Shown one piece after another: positions 16,694 to 25,246 of a stretch of 56,385 bases of DNA (position 1 is the stretch's first letter; the number at the start of each line of letters is the position of its first letter). The notes under the pieces are model-generated. The model saw only the letters and a program-made list of their open reading frames with translations. It did not search any database and was not told where the DNA came from. Position numbers and translations under genes: made by a program. The DNA is from Eikenella longinqua (GTDB lineage Bacteria; Pseudomonadota; Gammaproteobacteria; Burkholderiales; Neisseriaceae). The DNA is taken from assembly GCF_001648355.1 (NCBI RefSeq), contig NZ_LXSL01000021.1, positions 1-56,385 on the forward strand, in the 5' to 3' direction.

Positions 16694-17749
16694 TTAGCGT
16701 ACGATTTCCGCCAGCGGCCAGCGTGGGCGAACGCTGAAGCCGGCGGCGGCTTGGGCGGCTTGCAGGTGCATGGCGCCGGCGAAGGCGATCATGGCGCCGT
16801 TGTCGGTGCACAGCGGCAGCGGCGGGAAATAGGTGCGCACGGCTTCGGGCGGGCTCTTGGGGCCGGAGCGCACTTGCAGCGCGGAAAGCTCGGTGCGCAG
16901 CTTCCAGTTGGCGCCCACGCCGCCGGCCACCACCAGCGTGCGGTAGCCGGTGTGCAGTAGGGCTTGGCGCGATTTGGCGAGCAACACATCCACCACGGCG
17001 TCTTGGAAGGCGCGGCAGATGTCGTTGCGCACGGCATCGGGCAGGCCGCCGCCGTGATCGGTGCGCACGGTTTGCACGGCGGTGAGCACGGCGGTTTTGA
17101 GGCCGGAAAAGCTCATTTGCAAATCGTGCGAATGCAGCATAGGGCGCGGGAAGCTGAAGGCGTCGGGGCGGCCGAGGCGGGCGAGGCGGGCGAGTTCGGA
17201 GAGCTTGGCGCCGCCTGGGTAGGGCAGGCCGAGCAGCTTGGCGGTTTTGTCGAAGGCTTCGCCGGCAGCGTCGTCCACGCTTTCGCCCAGCAGCTCGTAA
17301 TCACCGATGCCGCGCACGGCCATGAATTGGGTGTGCCCGCCGGACACGAGCAGGGCGACGAAGGGGAAGGCGGGCTTGTCGTCGGCCAAAAGCGGGGAGA
17401 GCAGGTGGCCTTCGAGATGATGCACGGGGATAACGGGCTTGCCCAGCGAGAAGGCGAGGGCGTTGGCAAAGGCGCTGCCGGCCAAAAGCGCGCCGCCGAG
17501 GCCGGGGCCCTGGGTGTAGGCGACGGCATCGATATCGGCATAGTTTTTACCGGCTTCGCGCAGGCAGGCTTGGGTGAGCGGCACGAGGCGGCGGATGTGG
17601 TCGCGGCTGGCCAGCTCGGGTACCACGCCGCCGTATTCGGCGTGCATGGCCATTTGGGTGTGCAGTTGGTTGCCAACGAGGCCGTGTTCGGTGCTGTAGA
17701 GCGCCACGCCGGTTTCGTCGCAGGAAGATTCGATGCCGAGAACGAGCAT
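16694..17749 (-). CDS. tsaD: tRNA N6-threonylcarbamoyladenosine transferase
   Basis: 351 residues. TsaD transfers the threonylcarbamoyl group to A37 of ANN-decoding tRNAs together with TsaB and TsaE. The N terminus MLVLGIESSCDETGVALY and the metal-binding HHLEGHLLSPLL are intact, as are LLVSGGHTQ and the C-terminal TDNGAMIAFAG. A DUS lies just upstream of the start codon, and no strong ribosome site is visible. Confidence 0.97.
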   Translation of the reverse strand: MLVLGIESSCDETGVALYSTEHGLVGNQLHTQMAMHAEYGGVVPELASRDHIRRLVPLTQACLREAGKNYADIDAVAYTQGPGLGGALLAGSAFANALAFSLGKPVIPVHHLEGHLLSPLLADDKPAFPFVALLVSGGHTQFMAVRGIGDYELLGESVDDAAGEAFDKTAKLLGLPYPGGAKLSELARLARLGRPDAFSFPRPMLHSHDLQMSFSGLKTAVLTAVQTVRTDHGGGLPDAVRNDICRAFQDAVVDVLLAKSRQALLHTGYRTLVVAGGVGANWKLRTELSALQVRSGPKSPPEAVRTYFPPLPLCTDNGAMIAFAGAMHLQAAQAAAGFSVRPRWPLAEIVR

Positions 17750-18432
17750 ATATAAGGCTACCTGAAAAATATCGGCGGCAATGCCGAAGTGGGAAAGGCA
17801 TTATTTTAGCGGCAATGCCGGGCGGGGGCTATGTGCGACATAATGAGGCTACCTGAAAGCGATGTCTTGGCATAGCCAAGGCTGAGTTTCTGCGAAGCTA
17901 AAGCGTCAGCTTCAACGAGGTGGACCGATGTTTTGGCGAAACCGAGGCTGAAGTTTCTGCGAGGCGAAAATTTTTGGCAGCAGATGTTGGCTTATTTGAA
18001 GAAACGAACAGCGGCGGCAAAAATATGCCACCCGATAAGTGCGGAAACGGGGATTGTTGTTTTTTTGCACACGCTAAATCGGCTTGCGGAAACGGGTTTT
18101 ACTATCGCGCGCTCCGGCGTAATGCAAAAATATGCAAAGGAAAGCAGTGCAGTATATTGGCATGAAAAATATATATTTTTTGGCTATAACGATAGAAACA
18201 CCCCGTTATTGGGGCGGAATATGTTAATTAATGCTCGGCCGGGCGCAGCTTTTTGCCGGCGGCCGGGCGCAGCGGCAGGAAGCCGGATTAGGATAATTGC
18301 GTTGCCAGCGGCGGGCAAACGGCGGATAATGCGCAGCAATTCTTAATTGGAATTTATCTGTGCGACGGCTAGAGGTCCGCAGATAGGGAATTTTTAAAGT
18401 TATAACTTGAATTTGTTTAGAGGTAATTCAAC
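17750..18432. other. Intergenic region upstream of the lipoprotein gene
   Basis: About 680 bases without a supported gene. The left part holds DUS copies at about 17757 and 17846, repeat R3 and, at 17927-17970, a second degraded copy (CGATGTTTTGGC, then GAGGCTGAAGTTTCTGCGAG). The right part is AT-rich and includes a 14-base direct repeat CGGCCGGGCGCAGC at 18236 and 18260. The lipoprotein promoter must lie in the last 150 bases, but no clear pair of hexamers stands out. Confidence 0.55.
17846..17915 (+). repeat. DUS-headed repeat (R3)
   Basis: DUS 17846-17858, then GCGATGTCTTGGC-ATA-GCCAAG, a perfect six-pair stem with a 3-base loop, then GCTGAGTTTCTGCGAAGC, TAAAGCG and TCAGCTTCA. Confidence 0.8.
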
Positions 18433-18714
18433 ATGAAAAAATCTTTGTTTGCCGCTGCCCTGATGTCTCTGTTCTTGGCTGCTTGTGGTGGCGAAGCTCC
18501 GGCTCCCGCTGCTTCTGACGCTTCTGCTGCTTCCGCCGCTTCTGAAGCTGTAATGGCTTCTGAAGTTGCCGGTGCCGCTTCTGCCGTAGAACAGGCTGCT
18601 TCTGAAGCTACTTCTGCTGTTGAAGGCGCTGCTTCTCAGGCTACTGCTGCTGTTGAAGGTGCTGCTTCTGAAGCTACTGCTGCTGTTGAAGGTGCTGCCA
18701 GCTCTGTTAAGTAA
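18433..18714 (+). CDS. Small alanine-rich lipoprotein
   Basis: 93 residues. The signal MKKSLFAAALMSLFLAACGG has a clean lipobox (LAAC) with Cys at residue 18, so the mature protein should be lipidated. The rest is nearly all Ala, Ser, Glu, Val and Thr. It includes three tandem 11-residue units of the form AASEATAAVEG, which match three 33-bp DNA units at 18595-18693. The pattern predicts an amphipathic helix or a flexible tether. AGAGGT precedes the ATG and a strong terminator follows, so it is probably a monocistronic, well-expressed gene. The function is unknown. Confidence 0.85.
   Translation: MKKSLFAAALMSLFLAACGGEAPAPAASDASAASAASEAVMASEVAGAASAVEQAASEATSAVEGAASQATAAVEGAASEATAAVEGAASSVK
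18595..18693 (+). repeat. Three 33-bp tandem units in the lipoprotein gene
   Basis: Three in-frame units beginning GCTGCTTCTGAAGCTAC, differing at only a few bases. A copy-number change would keep the frame and alter length by 11 residues. Confidence 0.85.
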
Positions 18715-18736
18715 TCCAGCGGTTACTTGAAAACTT

Positions 18737-18768
18737 AAAGCCTTGCCGATGTGCAAGGCTTTATTTTT
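18737..18768 (+). terminator. Lipoprotein terminator
   Basis: AAAGCCTTGC and GCAAGGCTTT form a 10-pair stem with a 6-base loop, followed by ATTTTT. A decayed DUS (GGTTACTTGAAAAC) lies just before it. Confidence 0.92.
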
Positions 18769-18821
18769 GCCTGCCGCCTGCCTGCTGATTTGGGTTCAGC
18801 ATGGCGGCGGCAGTGTTTTTG

Positions 18822-18923
18822 TAGTGGATTAACAAAAACCAGTACGGCGTTGGCTCGCCTTGCCGTACTGCTTGTACTGTCTGCGGCTCGCCGCCTTGTC
18901 CCGATTTTTGTTAATCCACTATA
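18822..18923 (-). mobile_element. Correia repeat enclosed element (short form)
   Basis: About 102 bases between TAGTGGATTAACAAAAACC and GATTTTTGTTAATCCACTA, inverted relative to the copy at 11616. The centre reads TACGGCGTTGGCTCGCC and TTGCCGTACTGCTTG. It lies about 80 bases upstream of the comEC remnant. Confidence 0.88.
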
Positions 18924-19004
18924 AGTGTCCGCTTTGCCAAACATTGGCCGGATTTGCGATAAAATCGGCCGCTTGATCAAACAGGAAAACGGCGGGAACG
19001 GCAA

Positions 19005-20553
19005 ATGATTCGGGGCGGATTGTGGTGGTGGATAGCGGGTGTGCTGCTGGCATTTGGTTTGCCGGCAGCACATTTTGCTGCTGTTGCCTCTGCTTCGGTG
19101 GTGCTGCTGGCTTTGCTCGGCTGCTGGCAGCGGGCACGCGGGGCGTGGTGTTTGCTCTTGGGTTTGCTCTACGGCGTGTGGCGGGTGCAGCTGGCGCTGG
19201 CGCAGCAGTGGCCGGCCGAGCCGGAGTTTCAGCGGGTGCGGCTGGATTTTCAGGTAGCCTCGGTGGCGGAGGTGTCGGCGCAGGCGGTGCGCTTTGAGGC
19301 TTGGGCGGAAACGGAGGAGGGGTGGCGCTACCGGCTGCTGGTGTCCGACCGGCAGCTGCGCGAATGGCGGCCGGGCAGCCGCTGGCGGATGACGGTACGG
19401 GTGCGGCCGACGGTGGGCGAGCGCAATGCAAACGGCTTCGACCGCGAGGCATGGGCGCTCAGCCGGCGCATCGACGGCATCGCTTCGGTGGCGCGTGAAC
19501 GGGCAGAACTGGCGCCGGACACGGGCTGGCAGGCGCGTTGGCAAAACTGGCGCCGGACACGGGCTGGCAGGCGCGTTGGCAAAACTGGCGTTACAACCGG
19601 CAGCAGGATTGGCAGCAGGCGGCGCAGGAATATCCCAACGGCGCGGCGCTGATGCAGGCTTTGGGCGGCGGCGGATACGGCGGGCTGGCGGACGAGCATT
19701 GGCAGTCGTTCCGCAACTTGGGCATCAATCATTTGATCAGCGTGTCTGGGCTGCACATCGGCATGGTGGCGCTGGCGGCGGCTTGGTTGGCGCGGCTGGT
19801 GCTGCTGCAGCTGCCGTTGGCGGAGCCGCGCCGTTGGTATTTGGCGGCGGGCTTGGCGGCGGCGTTGTTTTATTCGGCGCTGGCGGGCTTCGGCGTGCCG
19901 ATTCAGCGCAGCCTGCTGATGCTGGCGGTGTTTGCCTGGCAGTGGTATCGGCGCGGCAGCCCGCAGCCTTGGCGGGCGTGGGGCTGGGCGCTGGCGGCGG
20001 TGTTGCTGTTCGACCCGCTTTCGGCTTTGAGCGTGGGCTTTTGGTTTTCCTTCGGCACAGTGGCGGCGCAGAGTGGTGCGCGGGCGATACGGCTTGGGAG
20101 TGGGACGGAGTGCATTTTGAGTTTCTCACGCCGCCGCGCAGCCCGGAGGCGGACGATAATGAGCAAAGCTGCGTGCTGCGCGTGGTGGCGGGCGGGCAGG
20201 CGCTGCTGATTGGCGGGGATTTGGGCGTGGCGGGCGAGCGCTGGCTGGTGGGGCAATATGGCGATTCGCTGCGCAGCCAGCTGCTGGTGTTGGGGCATCA
20301 TGGCAGCCGTTCGTCTTCTTCGTCGGCTTATTTGAACACGGTGGCGCCGGAAGCGGCGGTGGCGGCCAACGGCTTTGCCAATTCCTACGGCCATCCGGCT
20401 GAAATCGTGCGCCACCGGCTTTCGGCGCACGGCATTCGGCTCTACACCACGGCGCGCGGCGGGCAGCTGGATTTTGTGTTGGGGAAAAACGGGGAAATGC
20501 GGCCGCGGCGGCTGGGCAGGCGGTTTTGGCATCGCAAGCCGTTTGAGGAGTGA
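19005..20553 (+). pseudogene. comEC: Competence channel ComEC/Rec2, disrupted
   Basis: ComEC is the inner-membrane channel for incoming single-stranded DNA. Three reading frames are needed. Frame one (19005 to about 19546) has the N-terminal helices and DUF4131-like part, with a DUS read as FQVAS. A 38-bp tandem duplication then shifts the frame. Frame two has YNRQQDWQQAAQEYPNG, the competence motif FRNLGINHLISVSGLHIGM, and stops being ComEC-like after LSVGFWFSFGTVAA. Frame three resumes with DTAWEWDGVHFEFLTPP, SCVLRV, LLIGGDL and LVLGHHGSRSS, the end of the metallo-beta-lactamase domain. About 500 residues are recognisable, against roughly 700 or more in the family. Most competence helices and the N-terminal half of the lactamase domain are missing, so the gene is not functional as read. 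Confidence 0.88.
19509..19590 (+). repeat. 38-bp tandem duplication in comEC
   Basis: Two identical 38-bp units (19509-19546 and 19547-19584) beginning CTGGCGCCGGACACGGGCTG, plus six bases of a third. 38 is not a multiple of three; removing one unit joins the frames as APDTGWQARWQNWRYNRQQ. Confidence 0.95.
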
Positions 20554-20556
20554 GTG

Positions 20557-20600
20557 TTTTCAGGTAGCCTGTTGGGAGTGGTTGGAGGCTACCTGAAAAA
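20557..20600. terminator. Inverted DUS pair
   Basis: GTTTTCAGGTAGCCT and AGGCTACCTGAAAAAC face each other right after the comEC stop codon. Confidence 0.6.
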
Positions 20601-20658
20601 CAGGGAAGGTGTAAGATTGTCGTATTGAAGCTAATTTTATTTTTAGAAAGGGAAGAAT

Positions 20659-21444
20659 ATGCGAGCTTGGGCTTGTTGGCTGGCGGTTGGCTTGGCTGTT
20701 GTGCTGCCGTGGCAGGCGGTGGCGCAGGGTGTACGTTTGCAGCAGCGGGAAGTGGTGGCGCAGGAAACCGCGCAGCAGGCGATGGAACGGATTTCGAAGA
20801 GCCGGAATATGCAGGTGTGGGATAGGCTGACGGCGGAGGAGTATCGGGAGATACCTGCGGGTAGGCGCGTTAGAGATAGGAATTTTTCGCGGCAGGCTGT
20901 GCCATTGAGAAGGATTGTGGGGATTCCGAGGGAGGATGTCCAATCAATAGAGTTGAAAGTGATTAACGGATTGCATCGTTATGAGATTGCTGTGTCGAGG
21001 CCTGAGGAAGTTAGCGCTGGAATAAGGCCAGGCAAAGCCAGTGCCATGATTTCTGAGGAATATTATGACCGAGCAACTGATTACGCCTATTATTCGATTG
21101 AACCGCAGGAATTTGATCGGGTTTTGGATATTATTGAGAATATGCAGGTTAAGGTTTATCCGCGGGACACTGATAGAGGGTATGACTACCGGATGGCTAT
21201 CAGTATTAAATATAAAGATGGGCATACGGTTTATCTTGCTAGTGATGGGCTTTATTGGGCTCACAACCATACCCGGGGCTCGATTATCGGTTTGGGCAGA
21301 GAGCCTATCCATGTGGATTACAGCTTCAGAGATTTGAACATATTGTTTCAATATATTGACCCAAACATGATTATTTTCTCTACTCGGTATGGTTCTACGG
21401 CATTTTTCGATCAATGGGAAGCCGAGCGCCATCTGCCGCAGTAA
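20659..21444 (+). CDS. Exported protein of unknown function
   Basis: 261 residues with a signal peptide (MRAWACWLAVGLAVVLPWQAVAQ) and a good ribosome site (AAAGGGAAG). I do not recognise the family. The mature part begins with a Gln/Glu-rich helix (VRLQQREVVAQETAQQAMERI), followed by a mixed strand region with many Tyr, Arg and Asp residues (KVYPRDTDRGYDYRMAISIKY, GHTVYLASDGLYWAHNHTRG). The first half is GC-rich and the second half is AT-rich, unlike its neighbours. It is flanked on both sides by inverted DUS pairs, so it is likely its own transcription unit. Confidence 0.7.
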   Translation: MRAWACWLAVGLAVVLPWQAVAQGVRLQQREVVAQETAQQAMERISKSRNMQVWDRLTAEEYREIPAGRRVRDRNFSRQAVPLRRIVGIPREDVQSIELKVINGLHRYEIAVSRPEEVSAGIRPGKASAMISEEYYDRATDYAYYSIEPQEFDRVLDIIENMQVKVYPRDTDRGYDYRMAISIKYKDGHTVYLASDGLYWAHNHTRGSIIGLGREPIHVDYSFRDLNILFQYIDPNMIIFSTRYGSTAFFDQWEAERHLPQ

Positions 21445-21463
21445 TCCCGGCATCATGCTAAAT

Positions 21464-21500
21464 TTTCAGGTAGCCTCCAGAGGCTACCTGAAATCTTGTT
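21464..21500. terminator. Inverted DUS pair
   Basis: TTTCAGGTAGCCT and AGGCTACCTGAAA form a perfect 13-pair stem with the 4-base loop CCAG, followed by TCTTGTTT. It lies directly after the unknown exported gene. Confidence 0.75.
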
Positions 21501-21575
21501 TGCCGCCATCCCAACACGCCCCGCCGCGCCCGCCGCCCGTTTGCGGTACAATGTGCGCCCTCATTCTGTTCAATC

Positions 21576-21655
21576 AGGCTACCTGAAAGCGTCAGCTTCA
21601 ACGGTTAAAACGATGTCTTGGCGCAGTCAAGGCTGAGTTTCTGCGAAGCTAAAGC
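21576..21655 (+). repeat. DUS-headed repeat (R4)
   Basis: DUS 21576-21588, then GCGTCAGCTTCAACGGTT, AAAACGATGTCTTGGC-GCA-GTCAAG, then GCTGAGTTTCTGCGAAGC and TAAAGC. It ends about 40 bases before the dnaE start and therefore probably lies in the dnaE leader. Confidence 0.8.
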
Positions 21656-21692
21656 CGCGTAGCTCCATCCATCCCGTCCCCAAGCCCGAAAT

Positions 21693-24600
21693 ATGACCGC
21701 CCCCGTTTACATCCCCCTGCGCCAACACACCGAATTTTCCATCACCGACGGCACCTTGCGCATCAAAGAGCTGGTGAAGAAGGCCGCCGCCTTCGGCCTG
21801 CCCGCGCTGGGCATCAGCGATTTGATGAACACCTTCGGCCTGGTGAAATTCTACAAAGCCTGCCGCGTCGCCGGCATCAAGCCCGTGGTGGGGGCGGATG
21901 TGTGGGTGGCCAACCCGGAAAACTCCGAGCAGCCCTTCCGCGCCATGCTATTGGTGCGCAACGAAGCGGGCTACCGCCGCCTGTGCGAGCTGCTCACCCG
22001 CGCCTATGTGGGCAGCGACCGCAACGTTGCCCACGCCGAGCTGGAGCCGCAATGGCTGGCCGAAGGCGGCAACGAAGGCCTGATTTGCCTCTCCGGCGCG
22101 CACCTGGGCGAAGTGGGCCGCCAGCTGATGAACGGCCACGCCGATGCCGCCCGCGCCGCTGCGCAGAAATACACGCAATGGTTTCCCAATGCTTTCTATC
22201 TGGAGCTGCAAAGGCTACCTGAAAAACCGGAATGGGAAACTTCGGTTTCAGGTAGCCTCAAACTGGCGGCCGAGCTGGATTTGCCCGTGGTGGCCACCCA
22301 TCCGGCACAATTTCTCAACCCTGATGATTTCAAGGCGCACGACGCGCGCGTGTGCATTGCCGGCGGCTGGGTGCTGGCGGATAAGCGCCGCCCGCGCGAA
22401 TTTGTGTCCGGCCAGTATTTTGCCTCGCCCGAAGAAATCACCGCCCGCTTTGCCGACCTGCCCGAAGCGTTGCAAAACACGGTGGAAATCGCCAAACGCT
22501 GCAACCTCACGCTCACGCTGGGCAAAAACTTCCTGCCGCAGTTTCCCACGCCCGAAGGCATGAGCCTGGACGACTACCTCGCCCACCTTGCCAACCAAGG
22601 CCTGCGCGAGCGGCTGGCCGCGCTCTATCCCGACGAGGCCGAGCGCGCACAAAAGCTGCCCGAATACCAGGCGCGGCTGGATTTTGAGTTGGGCACCATC
22701 GTGCAGATGGGCTTTCCGGGCTACTTCCTGATTGTGGCCGACTTCATCAACTGGGCGAAAAACAACGGCTGCCCGGTGGGCCCGGGGCGCGGCTCGGGCG
22801 CCGGCTCGCTGGTGGCCTATTCCTTAAAAATTACGGATTTAGACCCGTTGCGCTATGCGCTGCTGTTTGAGCGCTTCCTCAACCCCGAGCGCGTGTCGAT
22901 GCCCGACTTCGATATCGACTTCTGCCAAAACAACCGCGGCCGCGTGATTGAATATGTGCGCCAAAAATACGGTTTCGAGGCAGTGAGCCAGATTGTTACC
23001 TTCGGCACGCTGTCTTCCAAAGCCGTGATCCGCGACGTGGGGCGCGTGCTGGAGCTGCCCTTCGGCGTGTGCGACAAGCTTTCCAAGCTGATCCCGCTGG
23101 AAGCCAACAAGCCGCTGAGCCTAGGAAAGGCGATGGAGGCCGAGCCGGAAATCGCCAAGGTGTTGGAAGAGGAAGAGGCCGAAGAGCTGATGGAGCTGGC
23201 CAAAAAGCTGGAAGACCTCACGCGCGGCCTGGGCATGCACGCCGGCGGTGTGTTGATTGCGCCGGGCAAGATTTCCGATTTCTGCCCGGTGTATCAGGCC
23301 GACGAATCCGCCTCGCCCGTGTCGATGTATGACAAGGGCGACGTGGAAGACATCGGGCTGGTGAAGTTCGACTTCCTCGGCCTGCGCAACCTCACCATCA
23401 TCGAAATGGCGCAGGCGTTCATCGCCCAAACCACTGGCGAGCATATCGACATCAACCACATCGATTTAGACGATCAGCAGGCCTACGAAGTGTTCCGCAA
23501 GGCCAACACCACGGCCGTGTTCCAGTTTGAATCCACCGGCATGAAAAAGATGCTGGCGCAGGCCAACACCACTAAGCTGGAAGAAATCATCGCCTTTGTG
23601 TCGCTCTACCGCCCCGGCCCGATGGACCTGATTCCCGACTTTATCGCCCGCATGAAGGGCGCGCACTTCAAATACATGCACCCGCTGCTCGAGCCCGTGT
23701 TGCAGCCCACCTACGGCATCATGGTGTACCAAGAGCAGGTGATGCAGGCGGCGCAGGTAATCGGCGGCTATTCGCTCGGCGGCGCGGATTTATTGCGCCG
23801 CGCCATGGGCAAGAAAAAGCTGGAAGAAATGGTGAAACACCGCGCGATTTTCGCTGAAGGCGCGGCCAAGCGGGGCATCAGCCAGGAGAAGGCCGACGAA
23901 ATCTTCGACTACATGGAAAAATTCGCCGGCTACGGTTTCAATAAATCCCACGCCGCCGCCTATGCGCTGGTGGCCTACCAAACCGCTTGGCTCAAAGCGC
24001 ACTATCCCGCCGAATTCATGGCCGCCACCATGTCGAGCGAATTGGACAACACCGACCAGCTCAAGCTCTTCTACGACGACGCCCGCGATAACGGCATCCG
24101 CTTCCTGCCGCCCGATGTCAACCATTCCGGCTACCACTTCCAGCCCAACGCCCAACGCCAAATCCGCTACGCGCTCGGCGCCATCAAAGGCACCGGCGAA
24201 GCTGCGGTGGAAGCCATCGTGGCGGCGCGGGAAGCCGGCGGCGCGTTTACCAGCCTGTTTGATTTCTGCGAACGCGTGAGCCGCCAGCACATCAACCGCC
24301 GCACCATCGAAGCCCTGGTGCGCGGCGGCGCCTTCGACAGCATCGAGCCCAACCGCGCCCGCCTGCTCGCCAACATCGACCTGGCCATGAGCAACGCCGA
24401 ACAGCAGGAAGAAAACGCCAACCAAGGCGGCCTCTTCGATATGGTGGAAGACGCGATTGCGCCACTGGAAATGACAGACGTGCCAGCCTGGGGAGAAGCC
24501 GAGCTCCTGGCCGAAGAAAAACAAGCCATCGGCTTCTATTTTTCCGGCCACCCCTTCGGCCCTGCCGAAAAAGAAGTGCGCCAGTTTGCCCCCGCGAAAC

Positions 24601-25124
24601 TGTCGCAGCTCAAGCCCAACGACAACGTGCGCGTGGCCGGCTTCGCCACCGCTGTGCGCAGCATGGTGGGCAAGCGCGGCAAAATCGCCTTCGTTACGCT
24701 GGAAGACACCGGCGGCAAAGCCGAAGTGATGATTAGCGGCGAAACGCTCGAACAGCTCGGCCGCGACACCCTGCGCGCCGACCAAGTGCTGATTGCCGAA
24801 TGCCGCATCAGCAAAGACGACTACGGCGGCGAAGACGGCCTGCGCATCATCGCCAACCGCCTCTACACCCTGCAAGAAGCCCGCAGCCACTACGCCCGCG
24901 CGCTCACCCTACACCTTTCCCCGCAGCACGACATCCGCCGCCTGGCCGAGCTGCTGCAACAGGGCGGCGAAGGCAAACGCGTCCCCCTGCGCCTGCATTA
25001 TGCCAACGGCAAAGCCGCCGGCGAGCTCATCCCCGACGGCCGCTGGCAGCCCTGCCTGAACACCGAGCTGCTCGAAGCGCTGGTGTCGCTGCTCGGCGAG
25101 CGGCAAGTGAGTGTGAGCTGGTAG
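21693..25124 (+). CDS. dnaE: DNA polymerase III alpha subunit
   Basis: 1143 residues, the size expected for the replicative polymerase catalytic subunit. Order: PHP domain from residue 4 (YIPLRQHTEFSITDGTLRIK), palm with GPGRGSGAGSLVAYSL and the catalytic aspartates in MPDFDIDFCQNNRG near 405, fingers, then GGFNKSHAAAYA-like YGFNKSHAAAYALVAYQTAW, a helix-hairpin-helix region, and an OB domain (VRVAGFATAVRSMVGKRGK). The DnaE1-type C terminus is present. Two DUS copies facing each other at 22211 and 22246 are inside the PHP region and are read as RLPEKPE and SGSLKLA. The next gene is convergent. Confidence 0.97.
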   Translation: MTAPVYIPLRQHTEFSITDGTLRIKELVKKAAAFGLPALGISDLMNTFGLVKFYKACRVAGIKPVVGADVWVANPENSEQPFRAMLLVRNEAGYRRLCELLTRAYVGSDRNVAHAELEPQWLAEGGNEGLICLSGAHLGEVGRQLMNGHADAARAAAQKYTQWFPNAFYLELQRLPEKPEWETSVSGSLKLAAELDLPVVATHPAQFLNPDDFKAHDARVCIAGGWVLADKRRPREFVSGQYFASPEEITARFADLPEALQNTVEIAKRCNLTLTLGKNFLPQFPTPEGMSLDDYLAHLANQGLRERLAALYPDEAERAQKLPEYQARLDFELGTIVQMGFPGYFLIVADFINWAKNNGCPVGPGRGSGAGSLVAYSLKITDLDPLRYALLFERFLNPERVSMPDFDIDFCQNNRGRVIEYVRQKYGFEAVSQIVTFGTLSSKAVIRDVGRVLELPFGVCDKLSKLIPLEANKPLSLGKAMEAEPEIAKVLEEEEAEELMELAKKLEDLTRGLGMHAGGVLIAPGKISDFCPVYQADESASPVSMYDKGDVEDIGLVKFDFLGLRNLTIIEMAQAFIAQTTGEHIDINHIDLDDQQAYEVFRKANTTAVFQFESTGMKKMLAQANTTKLEEIIAFVSLYRPGPMDLIPDFIARMKGAHFKYMHPLLEPVLQPTYGIMVYQEQVMQAAQVIGGYSLGGADLLRRAMGKKKLEEMVKHRAIFAEGAAKRGISQEKADEIFDYMEKFAGYGFNKSHAAAYALVAYQTAWLKAHYPAEFMAATMSSELDNTDQLKLFYDDARDNGIRFLPPDVNHSGYHFQPNAQRQIRYALGAIKGTGEAAVEAIVAAREAGGAFTSLFDFCERVSRQHINRRTIEALVRGGAFDSIEPNRARLLANIDLAMSNAEQQEENANQGGLFDMVEDAIAPLEMTDVPAWGEAELLAEEKQAIGFYFSGHPFGPAEKEVRQFAPAKLSQLKPNDNVRVAGFATAVRSMVGKRGKIAFVTLEDTGGKAEVMISGETLEQLGRDTLRADQVLIAECRISKDDYGGEDGLRIIANRLYTLQEARSHYARALTLHLSPQHDIRRLAELLQQGGEGKRVPLRLHYANGKAAGELIPDGRWQPCLNTELLEALVSLLGERQVSVSW

Positions 25125-25170
25125 AGGCTACCTGAAAAAACCGGTGCAGGTTGGGTTAGTTGGCAAGCTG

Positions 25171-25215
25171 TAATCCAATATCTGCTTCTTTATGTTGGAT
25201 TACGCCTGCGGCTAA
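25171..25215. repeat. Overlapping inverted repeats after dnaE
   Basis: TAATCCAA (25171), TTGGATTA (25195) and a second TAATCCAA copy near 25212 can pair in two alternative ways. No T run follows on the plus strand. It lies between the convergent dnaE and yagU genes. Nothing else is seen in 25125-25246 apart from a DUS at about 25124. Confidence 0.4.
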
Positions 25216-25246
25216 TCCAAGCTCCATTTGCCGCGGCCATCAATCA

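Noticed and set aside
17920..18346. Short frames upstream of the lipoprotein gene
   Set aside because: They start inside a degraded repeat, have no ribosome site and show no coding pattern.
22205..22260. Insertion in the dnaE PHP region caused by two DUS copies
   Set aside because: The surrounding residues align in length with the ordinary DnaE pattern, so the DUS copies appear to replace residues and not to add a segment.
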